DNA from: Gammaproteobacteria bacterium
GTDB taxonomy: Bacteria > Pseudomonadota > Gammaproteobacteria > Ga0077536
Length of the DNA stretch: 64,000 nucleotides
Direction: 5' to 3'
NCBI GenBank assembly: GCA_021773835.1
Contig: JAJFJQ010000020.1
Coordinates: 1-64,000 of the forward strand
Below the pieces are notes generated by a model, which was not told where the DNA came from, made no database searches, and saw nothing but the letters and a program-made list of their open reading frames with translations. The position numbers were made by a program, and so were the translations under genes. This document shows, piece after piece, positions 43,498 to 52,062 of the stretch; position 1 is the first letter of the stretch; the number at the start of each line of letters is the position of its first letter.

Positions 43498-44286
43498 TCA
43501 GACCGCAGCTGTGCGCCGCGCCGTGGCACCGAACAAGCCTATCGCCCCTAGCATTAAAGGGAATGCCGCGGGCACCGGAACGGGTGCTGCGAGCGCGCTG
43601 GCAGCGCTTGATGAAAACGCCAGTGCGCCAACAGCGCTAGATGTAGCAGATCCGACAAGACCTAAATGCCCAAATTCGCCGACGTCGAAGAAAAATGACA
43701 GCGCAAGATAGCCGGTATCGCTCGACAAACCAGCCCGATCTGCCCGATGAACGGCGGCACCGTCATACAACAGACCATCGACAAATCCGTCGTCCAACTC
43801 GCTAAGGTCTAGACCGAAATGAACGTTAGCGCTGGCAGCGCCGACAACGGGCAACGGTGTGCCAATATCCGCCGCGATAGCGTAGCCAACCGTTATCAAT
43901 GCTGTGCCCGAACCGAAGGCCGCAAAGTTTATCGCGGCGGTTGATTCGGCCGCGGACGAACCAACCAGCGCGTTCGCCGCGGTGGAGCTCGCCGCATCGG
44001 CGAACCCAGCGCCACTGCCTGTCGGCCCATACAAAGGATGCCCGGCGAAGGCCGGCGCAAACAAACTGTGTTGTGCGGACAATGGGACGAGGTCCTCATT
44101 GGTCATTACTGCATGATTGGCAATGAATGGATCGTCCACTGCGACCAGGCCGCCGTCGCCCACGACGCTGACCTCCAAACTGCTCCAGTCGATTACCGCA
44201 TAAGCGGAATTGGGCGCGGCGCCGGCATTACTGCACAGCACCACTGGGACGGCAGCAAAAACGAGCCAATTGAATAAATATCGCAT
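43498..44286 (-). CDS. Exported protein with VPxPA-type C-terminal sorting signal
   Basis: 262 residues. Signal peptide at residues 1-23 (FNWLVFAAVPVVLCSNAGA). The body is Ala/Gly/Ser-rich and beta-predicted. The last 27 residues, VPVPAAFPLMLGAIGLFG followed by ATARR, form a Pro-containing motif, a hydrophobic span and a basic tail: the layout of PEP-CTERM/VPxPA-CTERM proteins that are processed by an exosortase in Gram-negative bacteria. GAAAGGGAG precedes the ATG. No exosortase gene is in the window. Convergent with the sigma operon. Confidence 0.75.
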   Translation of the reverse strand: MRYLFNWLVFAAVPVVLCSNAGAAPNSAYAVIDWSSLEVSVVGDGGLVAVDDPFIANHAVMTNEDLVPLSAQHSLFAPAFAGHPLYGPTGSGAGFADAASSTAANALVGSSAAESTAAINFAAFGSGTALITVGYAIAADIGTPLPVVGAASANVHFGLDLSELDDGFVDGLLYDGAAVHRADRAGLSSDTGYLALSFFFDVGEFGHLGLVGSATSSAVGALAFSSSAASALAAPVPVPAAFPLMLGAIGLFGATARRTAAV

Positions 44287-44385
44287 GATAAATCTCCCTT
44301 TCGATTAAATAATCAGCCACTGGCCGAATGCCAGTGCGGGAGTTAGTGACGCGGAGTCGTATTCGGTTTACCGGTGCGCGGAAGA

Positions 44386-45537
44386 TCAGCTTAGTAGCTG
44401 TCGCGCAATTATCAGCTTTTGAACCTCAGAAGCTCCTTCGTAGATACGCAGTGCGCGGATCTCGCGATAAAGTTGTTCTACCTTGACCCCAGATTTGACG
44501 CCCATGCCGCCGAACAGTTGTACAGCTTTGTCGATCACCGATTGCGCGGCCTCAGTTGCATAAAGTTTTGCCATCGCAGCTTCACGCGTGATCCGATCGG
44601 CGGCGCAGTCTTTGGTCCATGCCGCGCGATAGATCAACAGGGCACTTGCATCGATGTCGAGCGCCATTTCCGCAAGTCGCTCTTGGGTAATGTCGAGATC
44701 CGCCAAGGTGCCTCCGAACATCGCGCGCGACTGCGAATAAGCAACGGCCTCATCGAGCGCGCGGCGAGCAAAACCGAGTGCGGCGGCGCCGACGGTCGAG
44801 CGAAAGATATCTAAAGTTGCCATCGCCACTTTAAAACCAGATCCGGGATCACCAATGAGGCTACTTGTGGGTAGGCGGCAATTTTTAAAAACCAGCGTTG
44901 CCAGCGGATGTGGCGCGATGACTTCAATGCGCTCTGCGATCTCGAGGCCGGGCGTATCCGCATCGACAAGCAAGGCTGAGATCCCACGCGCACCAGGTGC
45001 TTCATCAGTACGTGCGAACACGACGTAGAAATCTGCAATGCCACCGTTCGAGATCCACGTTTTCGTACCGTTTATCACAAATTCGTCACCGTCTCTGGTG
45101 GCCGTTGTGGTCATCGCGGCGACATCGGAGCCGGCGTCAGGCTCGGACAATGCAAACGCGGCAATCTTTTTCCCGGAGCGTACCGCCGATAGATACGATC
45201 GTTGCGCTTCATTGCCAAATAACGAGATGGCACCTGAGCCTAAGCCCTGCATCGCAAAGGCAAAATCGGCGAGACCATCATGTCGCGCCAGCGTTTCCCG
45301 GATCAGGCACAGTGCGCGCACATCGAGACGTGCATCCGTGTCAGCGTCGGCGGCAAGCGCCGCATATTCGAGCCACCCGTTGTTGGCAAGGCTTTGGACC
45401 AGCTCCCGGCACAGGGCGTCGACATCGCTATGGTCAAGGCTACATAACGCTGTCGATGCCCAAGTGTCGAGATCGCGTGCCAACACCTGATGATGGTCAT
45501 CAAAGAACGGCCACGCGAGAAAGGATTGGTCTGCCAT
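44386..45537 (-). CDS. Acyl-CoA dehydrogenase
   Basis: 383 residues from the ATG at 45537, preceded by GAGGTTAGCG; the frame upstream to 45609 covers the hydratase end. [19 protein letters not shown] and [16 protein letters not shown] are the two FAD/substrate-loop signatures, and the catalytic Glu is in [14 protein letters not shown] near the C-terminus. It would introduce an alpha-beta double bond into an acyl-CoA, with electrons going to ETF. Last gene of a four-gene operon (SDR, MarR, hydratase, this one), so its substrate is probably a ring-derived CoA ester. Confidence 0.92.
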   Translation of the reverse strand: MADQSFLAWPFFDDHHQVLARDLDTWASTALCSLDHSDVDALCRELVQSLANNGWLEYAALAADADTDARLDVRALCLIRETLARHDGLADFAFAMQGLGSGAISLFGNEAQRSYLSAVRSGKKIAAFALSEPDAGSDVAAMTTTATRDGDEFVINGTKTWISNGGIADFYVVFARTDEAPGARGISALLVDADTPGLEIAERIEVIAPHPLATLVFKNCRLPTSSLIGDPGSGFKVAMATLDIFRSTVGAAALGFARRALDEAVAYSQSRAMFGGTLADLDITQERLAEMALDIDASALLIYRAAWTKDCAADRITREAAMAKLYATEAAQSVIDKAVQLFGGMGVKSGVKVEQLYREIRALRIYEGASEVQKLIIARQLLS

Positions 45538-45556
45538 TTCGCTAACCTCGCTGCTG

Positions 45557-46366
45557 CTAGTCGCCTTCGAATACCGGGTTCTCTTTCGCCACGAAGGCGT
45601 GGTAGGCACGGTGAAAATCCTGCGTTTGCATGCAGATCGCTTGCGCCTGTGCCTCCGCTTCGATCGCTTGATCGATCGACATATTCCATTCTTGATTCAT
45701 CATGTTCTTGGTCATCCCGTTGGCAAATGTTGGGCCGCTGGCGAGACGTTTGGCCATCGTCTGTGCCTCCTCAACAACGGTTTGTGGTGCGCACAGACGG
45801 TTGAAAAAGCCCCAACGTTCGCCCTCTGAGGCACTCATCGCGCGCCCCGTGAGCAGGATCTCTGCTGCGCGACCTTGCCCAATTATTCGCGGCAGTATGG
45901 CGCAGGCACCCATGTCGCAGCCGGCGAGTCCGACCCGGGCAAAGAGAAAAGCTGTCTTGCAATTTTCCGTACCAAAACGCATGTCGGCGCCCATCGCCAA
46001 GATGGCACCGGCGCCGGCGCAGATCCCGTCCACCGCAGCGATGATCGGCTGCGGGCACGCGCGCATGGCTTTGATCACATCACCGGTCATGCGGGTAAAT
46101 TCCATTAACCCTTTCATGTCCTTTTCGGTCAGTGGACCGATGATGTCGTGGACGTCGCCACCCGATGAAAAGTTGCCTTCAGCCCCGGTTATCACGACGG
46201 CATGGATGTCTTCGGCGTAGTTTAAATCGCGAAAGGTGTCGCGCAATTCGGCGTAAGACTGGAACGTCAGAGGGTTCTTTCGTTCTGGTCTGTTTAGGGT
46301 GATCGTCGCCACGGTGTCATCGCAATGCCACTGAAAATGCTTCGGTTTTAAGTCGGACAGCTTCAT
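45557..46366 (-). CDS. Enoyl-CoA hydratase/isomerase family protein
   Basis: 269 residues of the crotonase fold. [20 protein letters not shown] opens it, [10 protein letters not shown] is the first oxyanion loop, and [23 protein letters not shown] is the second. [29 protein letters not shown] contains the active-site loop, with Asp rather than a Glu at the usual place, so hydration, isomerisation or ring cleavage are all open. TTGGAGAC precedes the ATG. It follows the MarR gene by 82 bases. Confidence 0.9.
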   Translation of the reverse strand: MKLSDLKPKHFQWHCDDTVATITLNRPERKNPLTFQSYAELRDTFRDLNYAEDIHAVVITGAEGNFSSGGDVHDIIGPLTEKDMKGLMEFTRMTGDVIKAMRACPQPIIAAVDGICAGAGAILAMGADMRFGTENCKTAFLFARVGLAGCDMGACAILPRIIGQGRAAEILLTGRAMSASEGERWGFFNRLCAPQTVVEEAQTMAKRLASGPTFANGMTKNMMNQEWNMSIDQAIEAEAQAQAICMQTQDFHRAYHAFVAKENPVFEGD

Positions 46367-46448
46367 TTAATTGTCTCCAAATATTTGAGTGGCGGTTTTT
46401 TGAAAGGGCCGTCGGCGTGGACGCATCGCGGATTTGTTAATGAGATAT

Positions 46449-46943
46449 TCAGCGCTTTGACGTGATGGAGTCCTTGGCCTTGCTTAGGCCGGCAATCAGG
46501 GTTTTGATCTCACTGGCGGTCAAGTCCGAGAACAGATCCGTGATCCATTGTTCATGCACCTCGGCCATCTGCCGGAATGCATTGATGCCATGATCAGTAA
46601 GCTCAATGTATTGCACCCGTCGATCGGTTGGCGACGCGGCGCGTCGAACATAACCATCACGCTCAAGTCGATCAACGACCCCCGTTACGTTGCCGTTCGA
46701 TACCATGAGATTTTCCGACAATTGCGACATGGTTAATGCATCGCCGGCATGCTCCAGTTCGGATAAGACATCGAATTGTGGCAAAGTGATGTCGAAAGTC
46801 GTGCGCAGGCGCGTACGCACGGTCTGTTCGACGAGACCTTCGCAAGCTAATAAGCGCAACCATAATCTGAGCGATTGTTTCGGTCGTCCTTTGTGCGTTG
46901 AGCGCGCGACCTTGTCCGATGATTCGGACGTACCGGCGCTCAC
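46449..46943 (-). CDS. MarR-family transcriptional regulator (GTG start)
   Basis: 164 residues starting with GTG at 46943, overlapping the SDR stop by four bases (GTGA), with GGAG eight bases upstream; the longer frame to 47006 would run into the SDR gene. The winged helix reads TLPQFDVLSELEHAGDALTMSQLSENL, then MVSNGNVTGVVDRLERDGYV with the wing RRAASPTDRRVQYIELT. As in other MarR members of CoA-dependent aromatic pathways it probably senses a CoA ester and releases the operator at 47772-47810. Located inside the operon it would regulate. Confidence 0.9.
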   Translation of the reverse strand: MSAGTSESSDKVARSTHKGRPKQSLRLWLRLLACEGLVEQTVRTRLRTTFDITLPQFDVLSELEHAGDALTMSQLSENLMVSNGNVTGVVDRLERDGYVRRAASPTDRRVQYIELTDHGINAFRQMAEVHEQWITDLFSDLTASEIKTLIAGLSKAKDSITSKR

Positions 46944-47725
46944 ATTACTTCTCCACCCGCAACTGCGATCGATTGGCCATTGATGCTGTCCGAGCCGGCG
47001 GAACATAACCAGGCGACAGTTGATGCGATTTCGTTGGGTTGAATGAATCGGCGCTGCGGGTTTACGGCCTTCAAGGACTTCTTAGCTTCTTCGCGGCTGC
47101 GTCCGGTGGTGTCCATGATGTTTTGAATTGAGTCTTCGAGTAGATCGGTCTCCGTGAACCCTGGGCATACGGCATTGACGGTGATGCCTTCGCGGGCAAC
47201 TTCCAGTGCCACCGCACGCGTGAGGCCAATCGCGCCATGTTTTGCTGCGCAATACGCGGCCACATAGGCATAGCCGATCAGGCCTGCGGTGCTAACCACG
47301 TTGACGATACGGCCCCAGCGTGCGGCGCGCATTGCTTCGATCACTTGCTGCTGGCAGAGAAACATCCCGGTTAGATTCACCGCGATCATGTGATCCCATA
47401 ACGCGTGGCTCGTTTTAGCGAACGGCGCACTGTGGGCCGCGCCGGCGTTATTGATTAAAACTTCGACGGCACCGAAATTCTCGCTCGCTGCCTCAAACGC
47501 GGTACCAACCGATACCTGATCGGTAACGTCGGCGACTTGGTAAGCGCTACCTTCAAGGGTGTCGCAAGCGGCCGCGAGCGCGGCCTGATCACGCCCCATG
47601 ATGGTGACTTTTGCACCCATGGCGTGCAGTCGATGTGCGATTGCGGCGCCGATGCCACGAGCGCCACCGGTCACCACGGCATGCTTGCCGCTAACGAGTG
47701 ATGCCTTCCCGGCGAATTCATTCAT
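46940..47725 (-). CDS. Short-chain dehydrogenase/reductase (3-hydroxyacyl/hydroxybutyrate type)
   Basis: 261 residues. TGGARGIG is the cofactor loop; NNAG in EVLINNAGAAHS; Ser in VNVVSTAGLIG; Tyr/Lys in YVAAYCAAKHGAI. GFTETDLLEDSIQNIMDTTG in the substrate loop resembles 3-hydroxybutyrate and 3-hydroxyacyl-CoA dehydrogenases. It would do the NAD-linked oxidation step after the hydratase in a beta-oxidation-like sequence. First gene of the operon behind the 39-bp inverted repeat, divergent from the RidA gene. Confidence 0.9.
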   Translation of the reverse strand: MNEFAGKASLVSGKHAVVTGGARGIGAAIAHRLHAMGAKVTIMGRDQAALAAACDTLEGSAYQVADVTDQVSVGTAFEAASENFGAVEVLINNAGAAHSAPFAKTSHALWDHMIAVNLTGMFLCQQQVIEAMRAARWGRIVNVVSTAGLIGYAYVAAYCAAKHGAIGLTRAVALEVAREGITVNAVCPGFTETDLLEDSIQNIMDTTGRSREEAKKSLKAVNPQRRFIQPNEIASTVAWLCSAGSDSINGQSIAVAGGEVM

Positions 47726-47771
47726 AGTTATGGTCTCTTAAGCACTTGCCGAAATGCGGTCATATTAGATG

Positions 47772-47810
47772 AATTATTTTAATCTTGAAACAATTCAAGT
47801 TAAAATAATT
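47772..47810. promoter_or_regulatory. 39-bp inverted repeat, MarR operator candidate
   Basis: Outer arms AATTATTTTAA / TTAAAATAATT (11 bp, perfect) enclose inner arms CTTGAA / TTCAAG (6 bp, perfect) around ACAA, with one extra T (47783) on the left. It is 46 bases from the SDR start and 77 bases from the RidA start, the normal place for a MarR-type regulator to control both directions. Confidence 0.7.
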
Positions 47811-47887
47811 TTTCCCAAATGAGAATGTGAAAATCGCCCACTATGGGCTGACCAACAAGACCAATCAAAGACGAAGGAACATTGACC

Positions 47888-48316
47888 ATGGCCGAATCAC
47901 GCAACCCAGGGAACGCGCACCTACAGTTTTTACAGCCGCCCGGCTGGCCGGAACCGAAGGGCTACGCGAACGGAATCGCGGCGACAGGTCGTCAAGTATT
48001 CGTCGGCGGTACGATCGGTTGGAACGAGCAGTTAGTATTCGAGAGTGACGAGCTTGCCGAACAAGCTCACCAGGCGTTGAAGAACATCGTCGCGGTGTTG
48101 GCCGAAGCGGGCGCGGGTCCCGAGCATGTGGTACGTATGACCTGGTATGTCACCGATAAGCACGAGTATCTAGCCAATGCGAAGGCGCTCGGCGCGGCCT
48201 ATCGTGCGGTCATGGGTTATCATTTTCCGGCGATGGCCTTGGTGCAAGTCGTGGCCTTGGTTGAGGATCGTGCAAAAGTTGAAATTGAGACAACGGCTGT
48301 TATCCCGGTTCTGTGA
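47888..48316 (+). CDS. RidA family protein (enamine/imine deaminase type)
   Basis: 142 residues from the ATG at 47888, nine bases after GAAGGA (a TTG two codons earlier is too close to that site). FLQPPGWPEPKGYANGIAATGRQVFVGGTIGW opens the fold; QAHQALKNIVAVLAEAGAGPEHVVRMTWYVTD is the central helix and strand; the end reads ALVQVVALVEDRAKVEIETTAVIPV, with no Arg at the RidA active-site place but VVALVEDRAKVE instead. RidA-like proteins occur in the 2-aminobenzoyl-CoA gene clusters I recall, where removal of an amino group from an enamine is needed. Pairs with the thioesterase, 10 bases apart. Confidence 0.88.
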   Translation: MAESRNPGNAHLQFLQPPGWPEPKGYANGIAATGRQVFVGGTIGWNEQLVFESDELAEQAHQALKNIVAVLAEAGAGPEHVVRMTWYVTDKHEYLANAKALGAAYRAVMGYHFPAMALVQVVALVEDRAKVEIETTAVIPVL

Positions 48317-48326
48317 GACCTAAACG

Positions 48327-48794
48327 ATGATCATGTATTGGCGCGAATTGACGGTAAATTGGGGTGAATCCGATCCCTTTGGTTTGGTCTATTACCCCCG
48401 CATGCTGTCATGGTTTAACGACACCGAGCATGAGTTGTTTCGTCGCATCGGCTATCCCATTGACGTCATGATCAGCAATGACCGGACGACCTTTGTGATG
48501 GGTGAAGTGCATTTCCGCTTTATCGGACCCGCAGCATACGGGGAATCGGTGCTAAGCATCATCAAGCTACAAAAGATGGGAGCCAGCACGCTGCATTGGA
48601 AAACGCGATGTGTGAATGCGGTTACCGGTGCAGCAGTTTGCGAGGGCTTGGGTACCCGGGTTTATGCGCGGATCAACGAGGATGGCACGCTTAAATCCGC
48701 GACTATTCCACCGGAAATGCGCGATGCCTTGAGCACTCTGGACGATTTTCAGAAGCTCAAACCATCTAATTTTGAGGAAGCTTTCAACCTGTAA
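48327..48794 (+). CDS. Acyl-CoA thioesterase (4-hydroxybenzoyl-CoA thioesterase/YbgC type)
   Basis: 155 residues of the hotdog fold. The catalytic Asp is in GESDPFGLVYYPRMLSWFND, a good match to the W-G-x-x-D-x-x-G-I-V-x-Y-P-R motif of the family. Cytoplasmic; it would release CoA from an aromatic or short acyl thioester, preventing CoA from being trapped. Starts with ATG ATC ATG; either ATG (48327 or 48333) is possible. Downstream of the RidA gene in a two-gene unit divergent from the SDR/MarR operon. Confidence 0.88.
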   Translation: MIMYWRELTVNWGESDPFGLVYYPRMLSWFNDTEHELFRRIGYPIDVMISNDRTTFVMGEVHFRFIGPAAYGESVLSIIKLQKMGASTLHWKTRCVNAVTGAAVCEGLGTRVYARINEDGTLKSATIPPEMRDALSTLDDFQKLKPSNFEEAFNL

Positions 48795-49018
48795 AGTTTC
48801 CGGTGTCAATCCGCCGACACAGCTCCCTCTTTGACAATTCGTTAAGCGCCAGAAACTTGCCGTTCGGTACGTCAATGTCGCTTTTTCAATAAATTGCGGA
48901 ATTTGCCGCTACATCCTGAATGGACATCTACCGAATTGTGATGCGATCCACCTGTATTGAGCGGCCAATACCCTGTGGGAGCGGCCGGGTTCCGCGTAGT
49001 TGATGAGGCGTCACTAGC

Positions 49019-50551
49019 ATGACTGCGCTTCAAAACAGTGAGAACGTCGACCGGCTGGTTGTCGACAACGCGGTGATCGGCATTGCGTTGAGTGGCCGCG
49101 ACGGAAAGTGGATCCGCGTTAATCGGGCCCTAGGCGCAATGTTGGGCTACACCGAAGCGGAGTTACTGGAACTTAACTTCACGAAAATTACTCAGGCCGA
49201 TGATGTTGTAATCGATCAAGAATCTCTACAAAAATTACGCGCGGGAGAAGTAACTAGTTTCACGCACGAGAAACGCTACATACACAAGGACGGGCACTTA
49301 TTTTGGGTGCGCGTACACGTCGCCGGTGTCTATGATAGCGACGGCGTCCTAACCCACCATTCGACACAGGTAGTCGACATTTCTCGGACCTATGAGCTGG
49401 AGCAAGAGGCTCGTTTGTACAGCGAACGCTTACATAACGTGATCGAGGGGACCGACGCCGGAACGTGGGAGTGGGATTGTGTCACCGGTGATATCGTCAT
49501 TAACGATCGATGGGCCGAGATCGTCGGCTATACGCGCGACGAACTCGAACCGACCACGGTGGAAACTTGGAAGCGTCTGATCCATCCAGATGATCTTATC
49601 CACGCAATGGAATTGCTTGACCGGCATTTTGACGGCGACCTACACGCCTACGACCTAGAAGTCCGTATGCAGCATAAAGAGGGTCACTGGGTTTGGGTGC
49701 ACAATCGCGGAAAGCTATTCGAGCGATCAGATCAGGGGCGACCCTTACGAGTTGCCGGTACACATATCGATATCACGCAACGGAAACGCGATGAAGCCGC
49801 GTTGCTCGCGGCTAACAACGCGCTAGTTAAATCGAATCGCGATCTCGAACAATTTGCCTACGTCGCTTCACATGATCTGCAAGAACCATTGCGTATGGTC
49901 GCGAGTTTTACGAAATTACTCTCAAGAAATTACGCTGATGAACTTGATGACAAGGCACGCGAGTATATTAATTTCGCGGCGGATGGCGCACAGCGCATGC
50001 AGCAGCTGATCAAAGATCTATTGTCCTATTCGCGCATTGGACAAGGTTACGTGGATGACGAAGCGGTTGATCTAAACTTGGTTCAAGAACGCGTGGTCCG
50101 ATCACTGCAGCTATCGAATGGCAACGCTGCAGCAGAGATCTATTGTGGGCCGCTTCCCGTAGTTCATGGAGATCCAGGTCAGCTACAACAATTGCTGCAT
50201 AATCTCGTTGCCAATGCGATCAAGTATCGTGGCGACAAACCCATTGAGGTAACAATTGGCACCGATCAGCGAAATGCAGAAATGGTATTTTTCGTGCGCG
50301 ACAATGGGATCGGTATTGACCCTGAAAATTTCGAACGGATTTTTGAAATTTTTCAACGCCTGCACGCGCGCAGCGAATATGCTGGGACAGGGATCGGCCT
50401 GGCGATTTGTAAACGTATTGTCGAGCGACACGGGGGACGTATCTGGGTAGAGTCGGCGCTCGGAGAGGGCGCGACATTTTTCTTCACCTTACATCCCGAT
50501 CGATTCGGCACCCTAGAATCGACATCTAGTGACGATCGCTCGGCGGCTTAG
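49019..50551 (+). CDS. PAS-domain sensor histidine kinase, cytoplasmic
   Basis: 510 residues and no membrane span. Two PAS/PAC modules (about residues 8-125 and 138-256, the second a PAS_3 type with GYTRDELEP...HPDD and W-V-H-N-R), a dimerisation box with phospho-acceptor His285 (YVASHDLQEPLRM), and a HATPase domain (N-box HNLVANAIKYRG, DNGIGID, GTGIGLAI). The ASHDLQEPLR box is typical of phytochrome-like and Bacteriophytochrome-type orphan kinases. No response regulator is adjacent. GAGGCG precedes the ATG. It separates two parts of the catabolic block and overlaps the convergent IorB-like stop by four bases. Confidence 0.9.
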   Translation: MTALQNSENVDRLVVDNAVIGIALSGRDGKWIRVNRALGAMLGYTEAELLELNFTKITQADDVVIDQESLQKLRAGEVTSFTHEKRYIHKDGHLFWVRVHVAGVYDSDGVLTHHSTQVVDISRTYELEQEARLYSERLHNVIEGTDAGTWEWDCVTGDIVINDRWAEIVGYTRDELEPTTVETWKRLIHPDDLIHAMELLDRHFDGDLHAYDLEVRMQHKEGHWVWVHNRGKLFERSDQGRPLRVAGTHIDITQRKRDEAALLAANNALVKSNRDLEQFAYVASHDLQEPLRMVASFTKLLSRNYADELDDKAREYINFAADGAQRMQQLIKDLLSYSRIGQGYVDDEAVDLNLVQERVVRSLQLSNGNAAAEIYCGPLPVVHGDPGQLQQLLHNLVANAIKYRGDKPIEVTIGTDQRNAEMVFFVRDNGIGIDPENFERIFEIFQRLHARSEYAGTGIGLAICKRIVERHGGRIWVESALGEGATFFFTLHPDRFGTLESTSSDDRSAA

Positions 50552-52062
50552 GCGACCTGCCTCAAACTCGCTTCCAGCTTAGCCCCATCCTCATCGGCTA
50601 GCGCCGCAATCCTTTGATTGGCAAGCTGCGCGGCGGTTTGCGGGGTGATGGGATGCTCATCTAGTGCCTCCATGATACGAGTAAAATTACCAACGCCACG
50701 TGCGTGGGTATCGCCATATCCCTTAATCAGGTTTTGACAGCGAGCGACCTCAAGCGCAACGTCGTAGTGTTGTTCCGCGAGCGCTTCAATCCGCGACAAC
50801 CAACTATTTATGCGATTCTGCTCGATCATGAAACGGTACGTCGAGCGTCGAAAACGTTGTAGTGAAGATATTCCGTAGAGCAATAGGAAACCGCTAACTT
50901 TCGAGGTGCGGATTTTACGTTCGCGCAATATAAACCGCTGCAGAAAGGTTTGTGCCCACGGCGTCGCGAGTAGCCAGCTACCGAGACGATGTGGCAAGGT
51001 GTCCGCAACCTCTTCAACCCGGGGGTGCATGTACTCCGTGAGGTAGACCAGTTCGTTCCCGCCCGCTTGGACGTCGGTGCGGCAACGGTCGAAGCGTTCG
51101 CGTCGGATCTTAATATCGGCGACGCGAATCGTATCCTCGTAGCTCATCCACAAGGCAAGATGTCGCGCTACCGCGTCGGTTAAACGTGCCCCTTGGTCAT
51201 TTTCCGGATCCACTCTTTGAATCGACATTAGGCGATCGAGATATCGGTTCGCGTATGCCGGATCTTGGTAATCGAGGAGCCGACGTACGCCAGCCAATGC
51301 AGTTTGCCGAGCTGGAGTGCACAGTTCGTGGTCAACGCGTTTGAGGAGTTCGGCGACATCGGGATCAATTACGCTTGGCGTTGGCGCCGCAGCGGAAGGT
51401 GTTTCGAGCGTTGGCGTCTCACCGCGTGCCAATCTAGCGGCCGCGGAAAACGCGGCCAAGTTGCTGGCTACGGATTTACCCGTTCCAGTAATAGCCGACT
51501 CGAATTGTTCAGTTGAAAATGGCAGGGCCTTACTACCGGCAAGCGCGCCAAATAATGTCGCACTGATCACCGTATTGTGTGTCTCCGCAAGTGTCTGCAT
51601 ATCAAAGCAAACGATCGATTTCGCCGCCGCTTCGATCGCTTTTTTGATATCCGATGAGCGAATGCGGCCGTCTCCCATGGCGCTTTTTTCGGCTATGGCA
51701 TACGCGCGGTGGTCGGAGGCGATCAAGCAGGTGCGGTCCGGGGTGACGATCCCGCGTTGTACGGCGCGCCCCGCTTCGACCAACTCGGCGGCAATCACCA
51801 CATCGACGTCGCCTGGAACAGGCATCAGGGCTAGGACCGGGGCCTGCGCAGCCGCACCCTCGGGAAATAATTCTAGGTAGTAAATCGTCGCGCCGGTGCG
51901 TTGCGCTACGCCAGGAACGGAGGTGACCTGTACGTAGTAGCCGGCCGTCTCCCCCATCGCTAGGATCCAATCGGCGAGCACGCCACCGCCTTGGCCGCCC
52001 ATAGCGGCGATCGCAATTGTGATGCGTTGTCGAGCTGTTGCTGACACGACAGTGTTCAACAC
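50548..52062 (-). CDS. Indolepyruvate oxidoreductase subunit beta family protein (with C-terminal DUF6537-like part)
   Basis: 504 residues. Residues about 10-200 are the gamma/beta type domain of 2-oxoacid:ferredoxin oxidoreductases (IAAMGGQGGGVLADWILAMG; SVPGVAQRTGATIYYLEL). The remaining 300 residues are a helical extension seen in the long version of this family. The start is GTG at 52062 (or TTG at 52059) and overlaps the alpha subunit gene by up to seven bases, so the two are coupled. With the alpha subunit it would oxidise an aryl-2-oxoacid to an aryl-acetyl-CoA. Confidence 0.88.
   Translation of the reverse strand: MLNTVVSATARQRITIAIAAMGGQGGGVLADWILAMGETAGYYVQVTSVPGVAQRTGATIYYLELFPEGAAAQAPVLALMPVPGDVDVVIAAELVEAGRAVQRGIVTPDRTCLIASDHRAYAIAEKSAMGDGRIRSSDIKKAIEAAAKSIVCFDMQTLAETHNTVISATLFGALAGSKALPFSTEQFESAITGTGKSVASNLAAFSAAARLARGETPTLETPSAAAPTPSVIDPDVAELLKRVDHELCTPARQTALAGVRRLLDYQDPAYANRYLDRLMSIQRVDPENDQGARLTDAVARHLALWMSYEDTIRVADIKIRRERFDRCRTDVQAGGNELVYLTEYMHPRVEEVADTLPHRLGSWLLATPWAQTFLQRFILRERKIRTSKVSGFLLLYGISSLQRFRRSTYRFMIEQNRINSWLSRIEALAEQHYDVALEVARCQNLIKGYGDTHARGVGNFTRIMEALDEHPITPQTAAQLANQRIAALADEDGAKLEASLRQVA

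Noticed and set aside
43454-43711. Plus-strand frame of 85 codons opposite the sorting-signal protein
   Set aside because: Low-complexity Ala/Pro shadow of the minus-strand gene, which has a signal peptide, ribosome site and sorting tail.
47888-48316. Reading the single RidA gene as a canonical, fully active RidA
   Set aside because: The usual substrate-binding Arg could not be placed with confidence, so only the family is claimed.
48831-48836. TTGACA box upstream of the histidine kinase
   Set aside because: No -10 element at a proper distance, so a promoter could not be supported.
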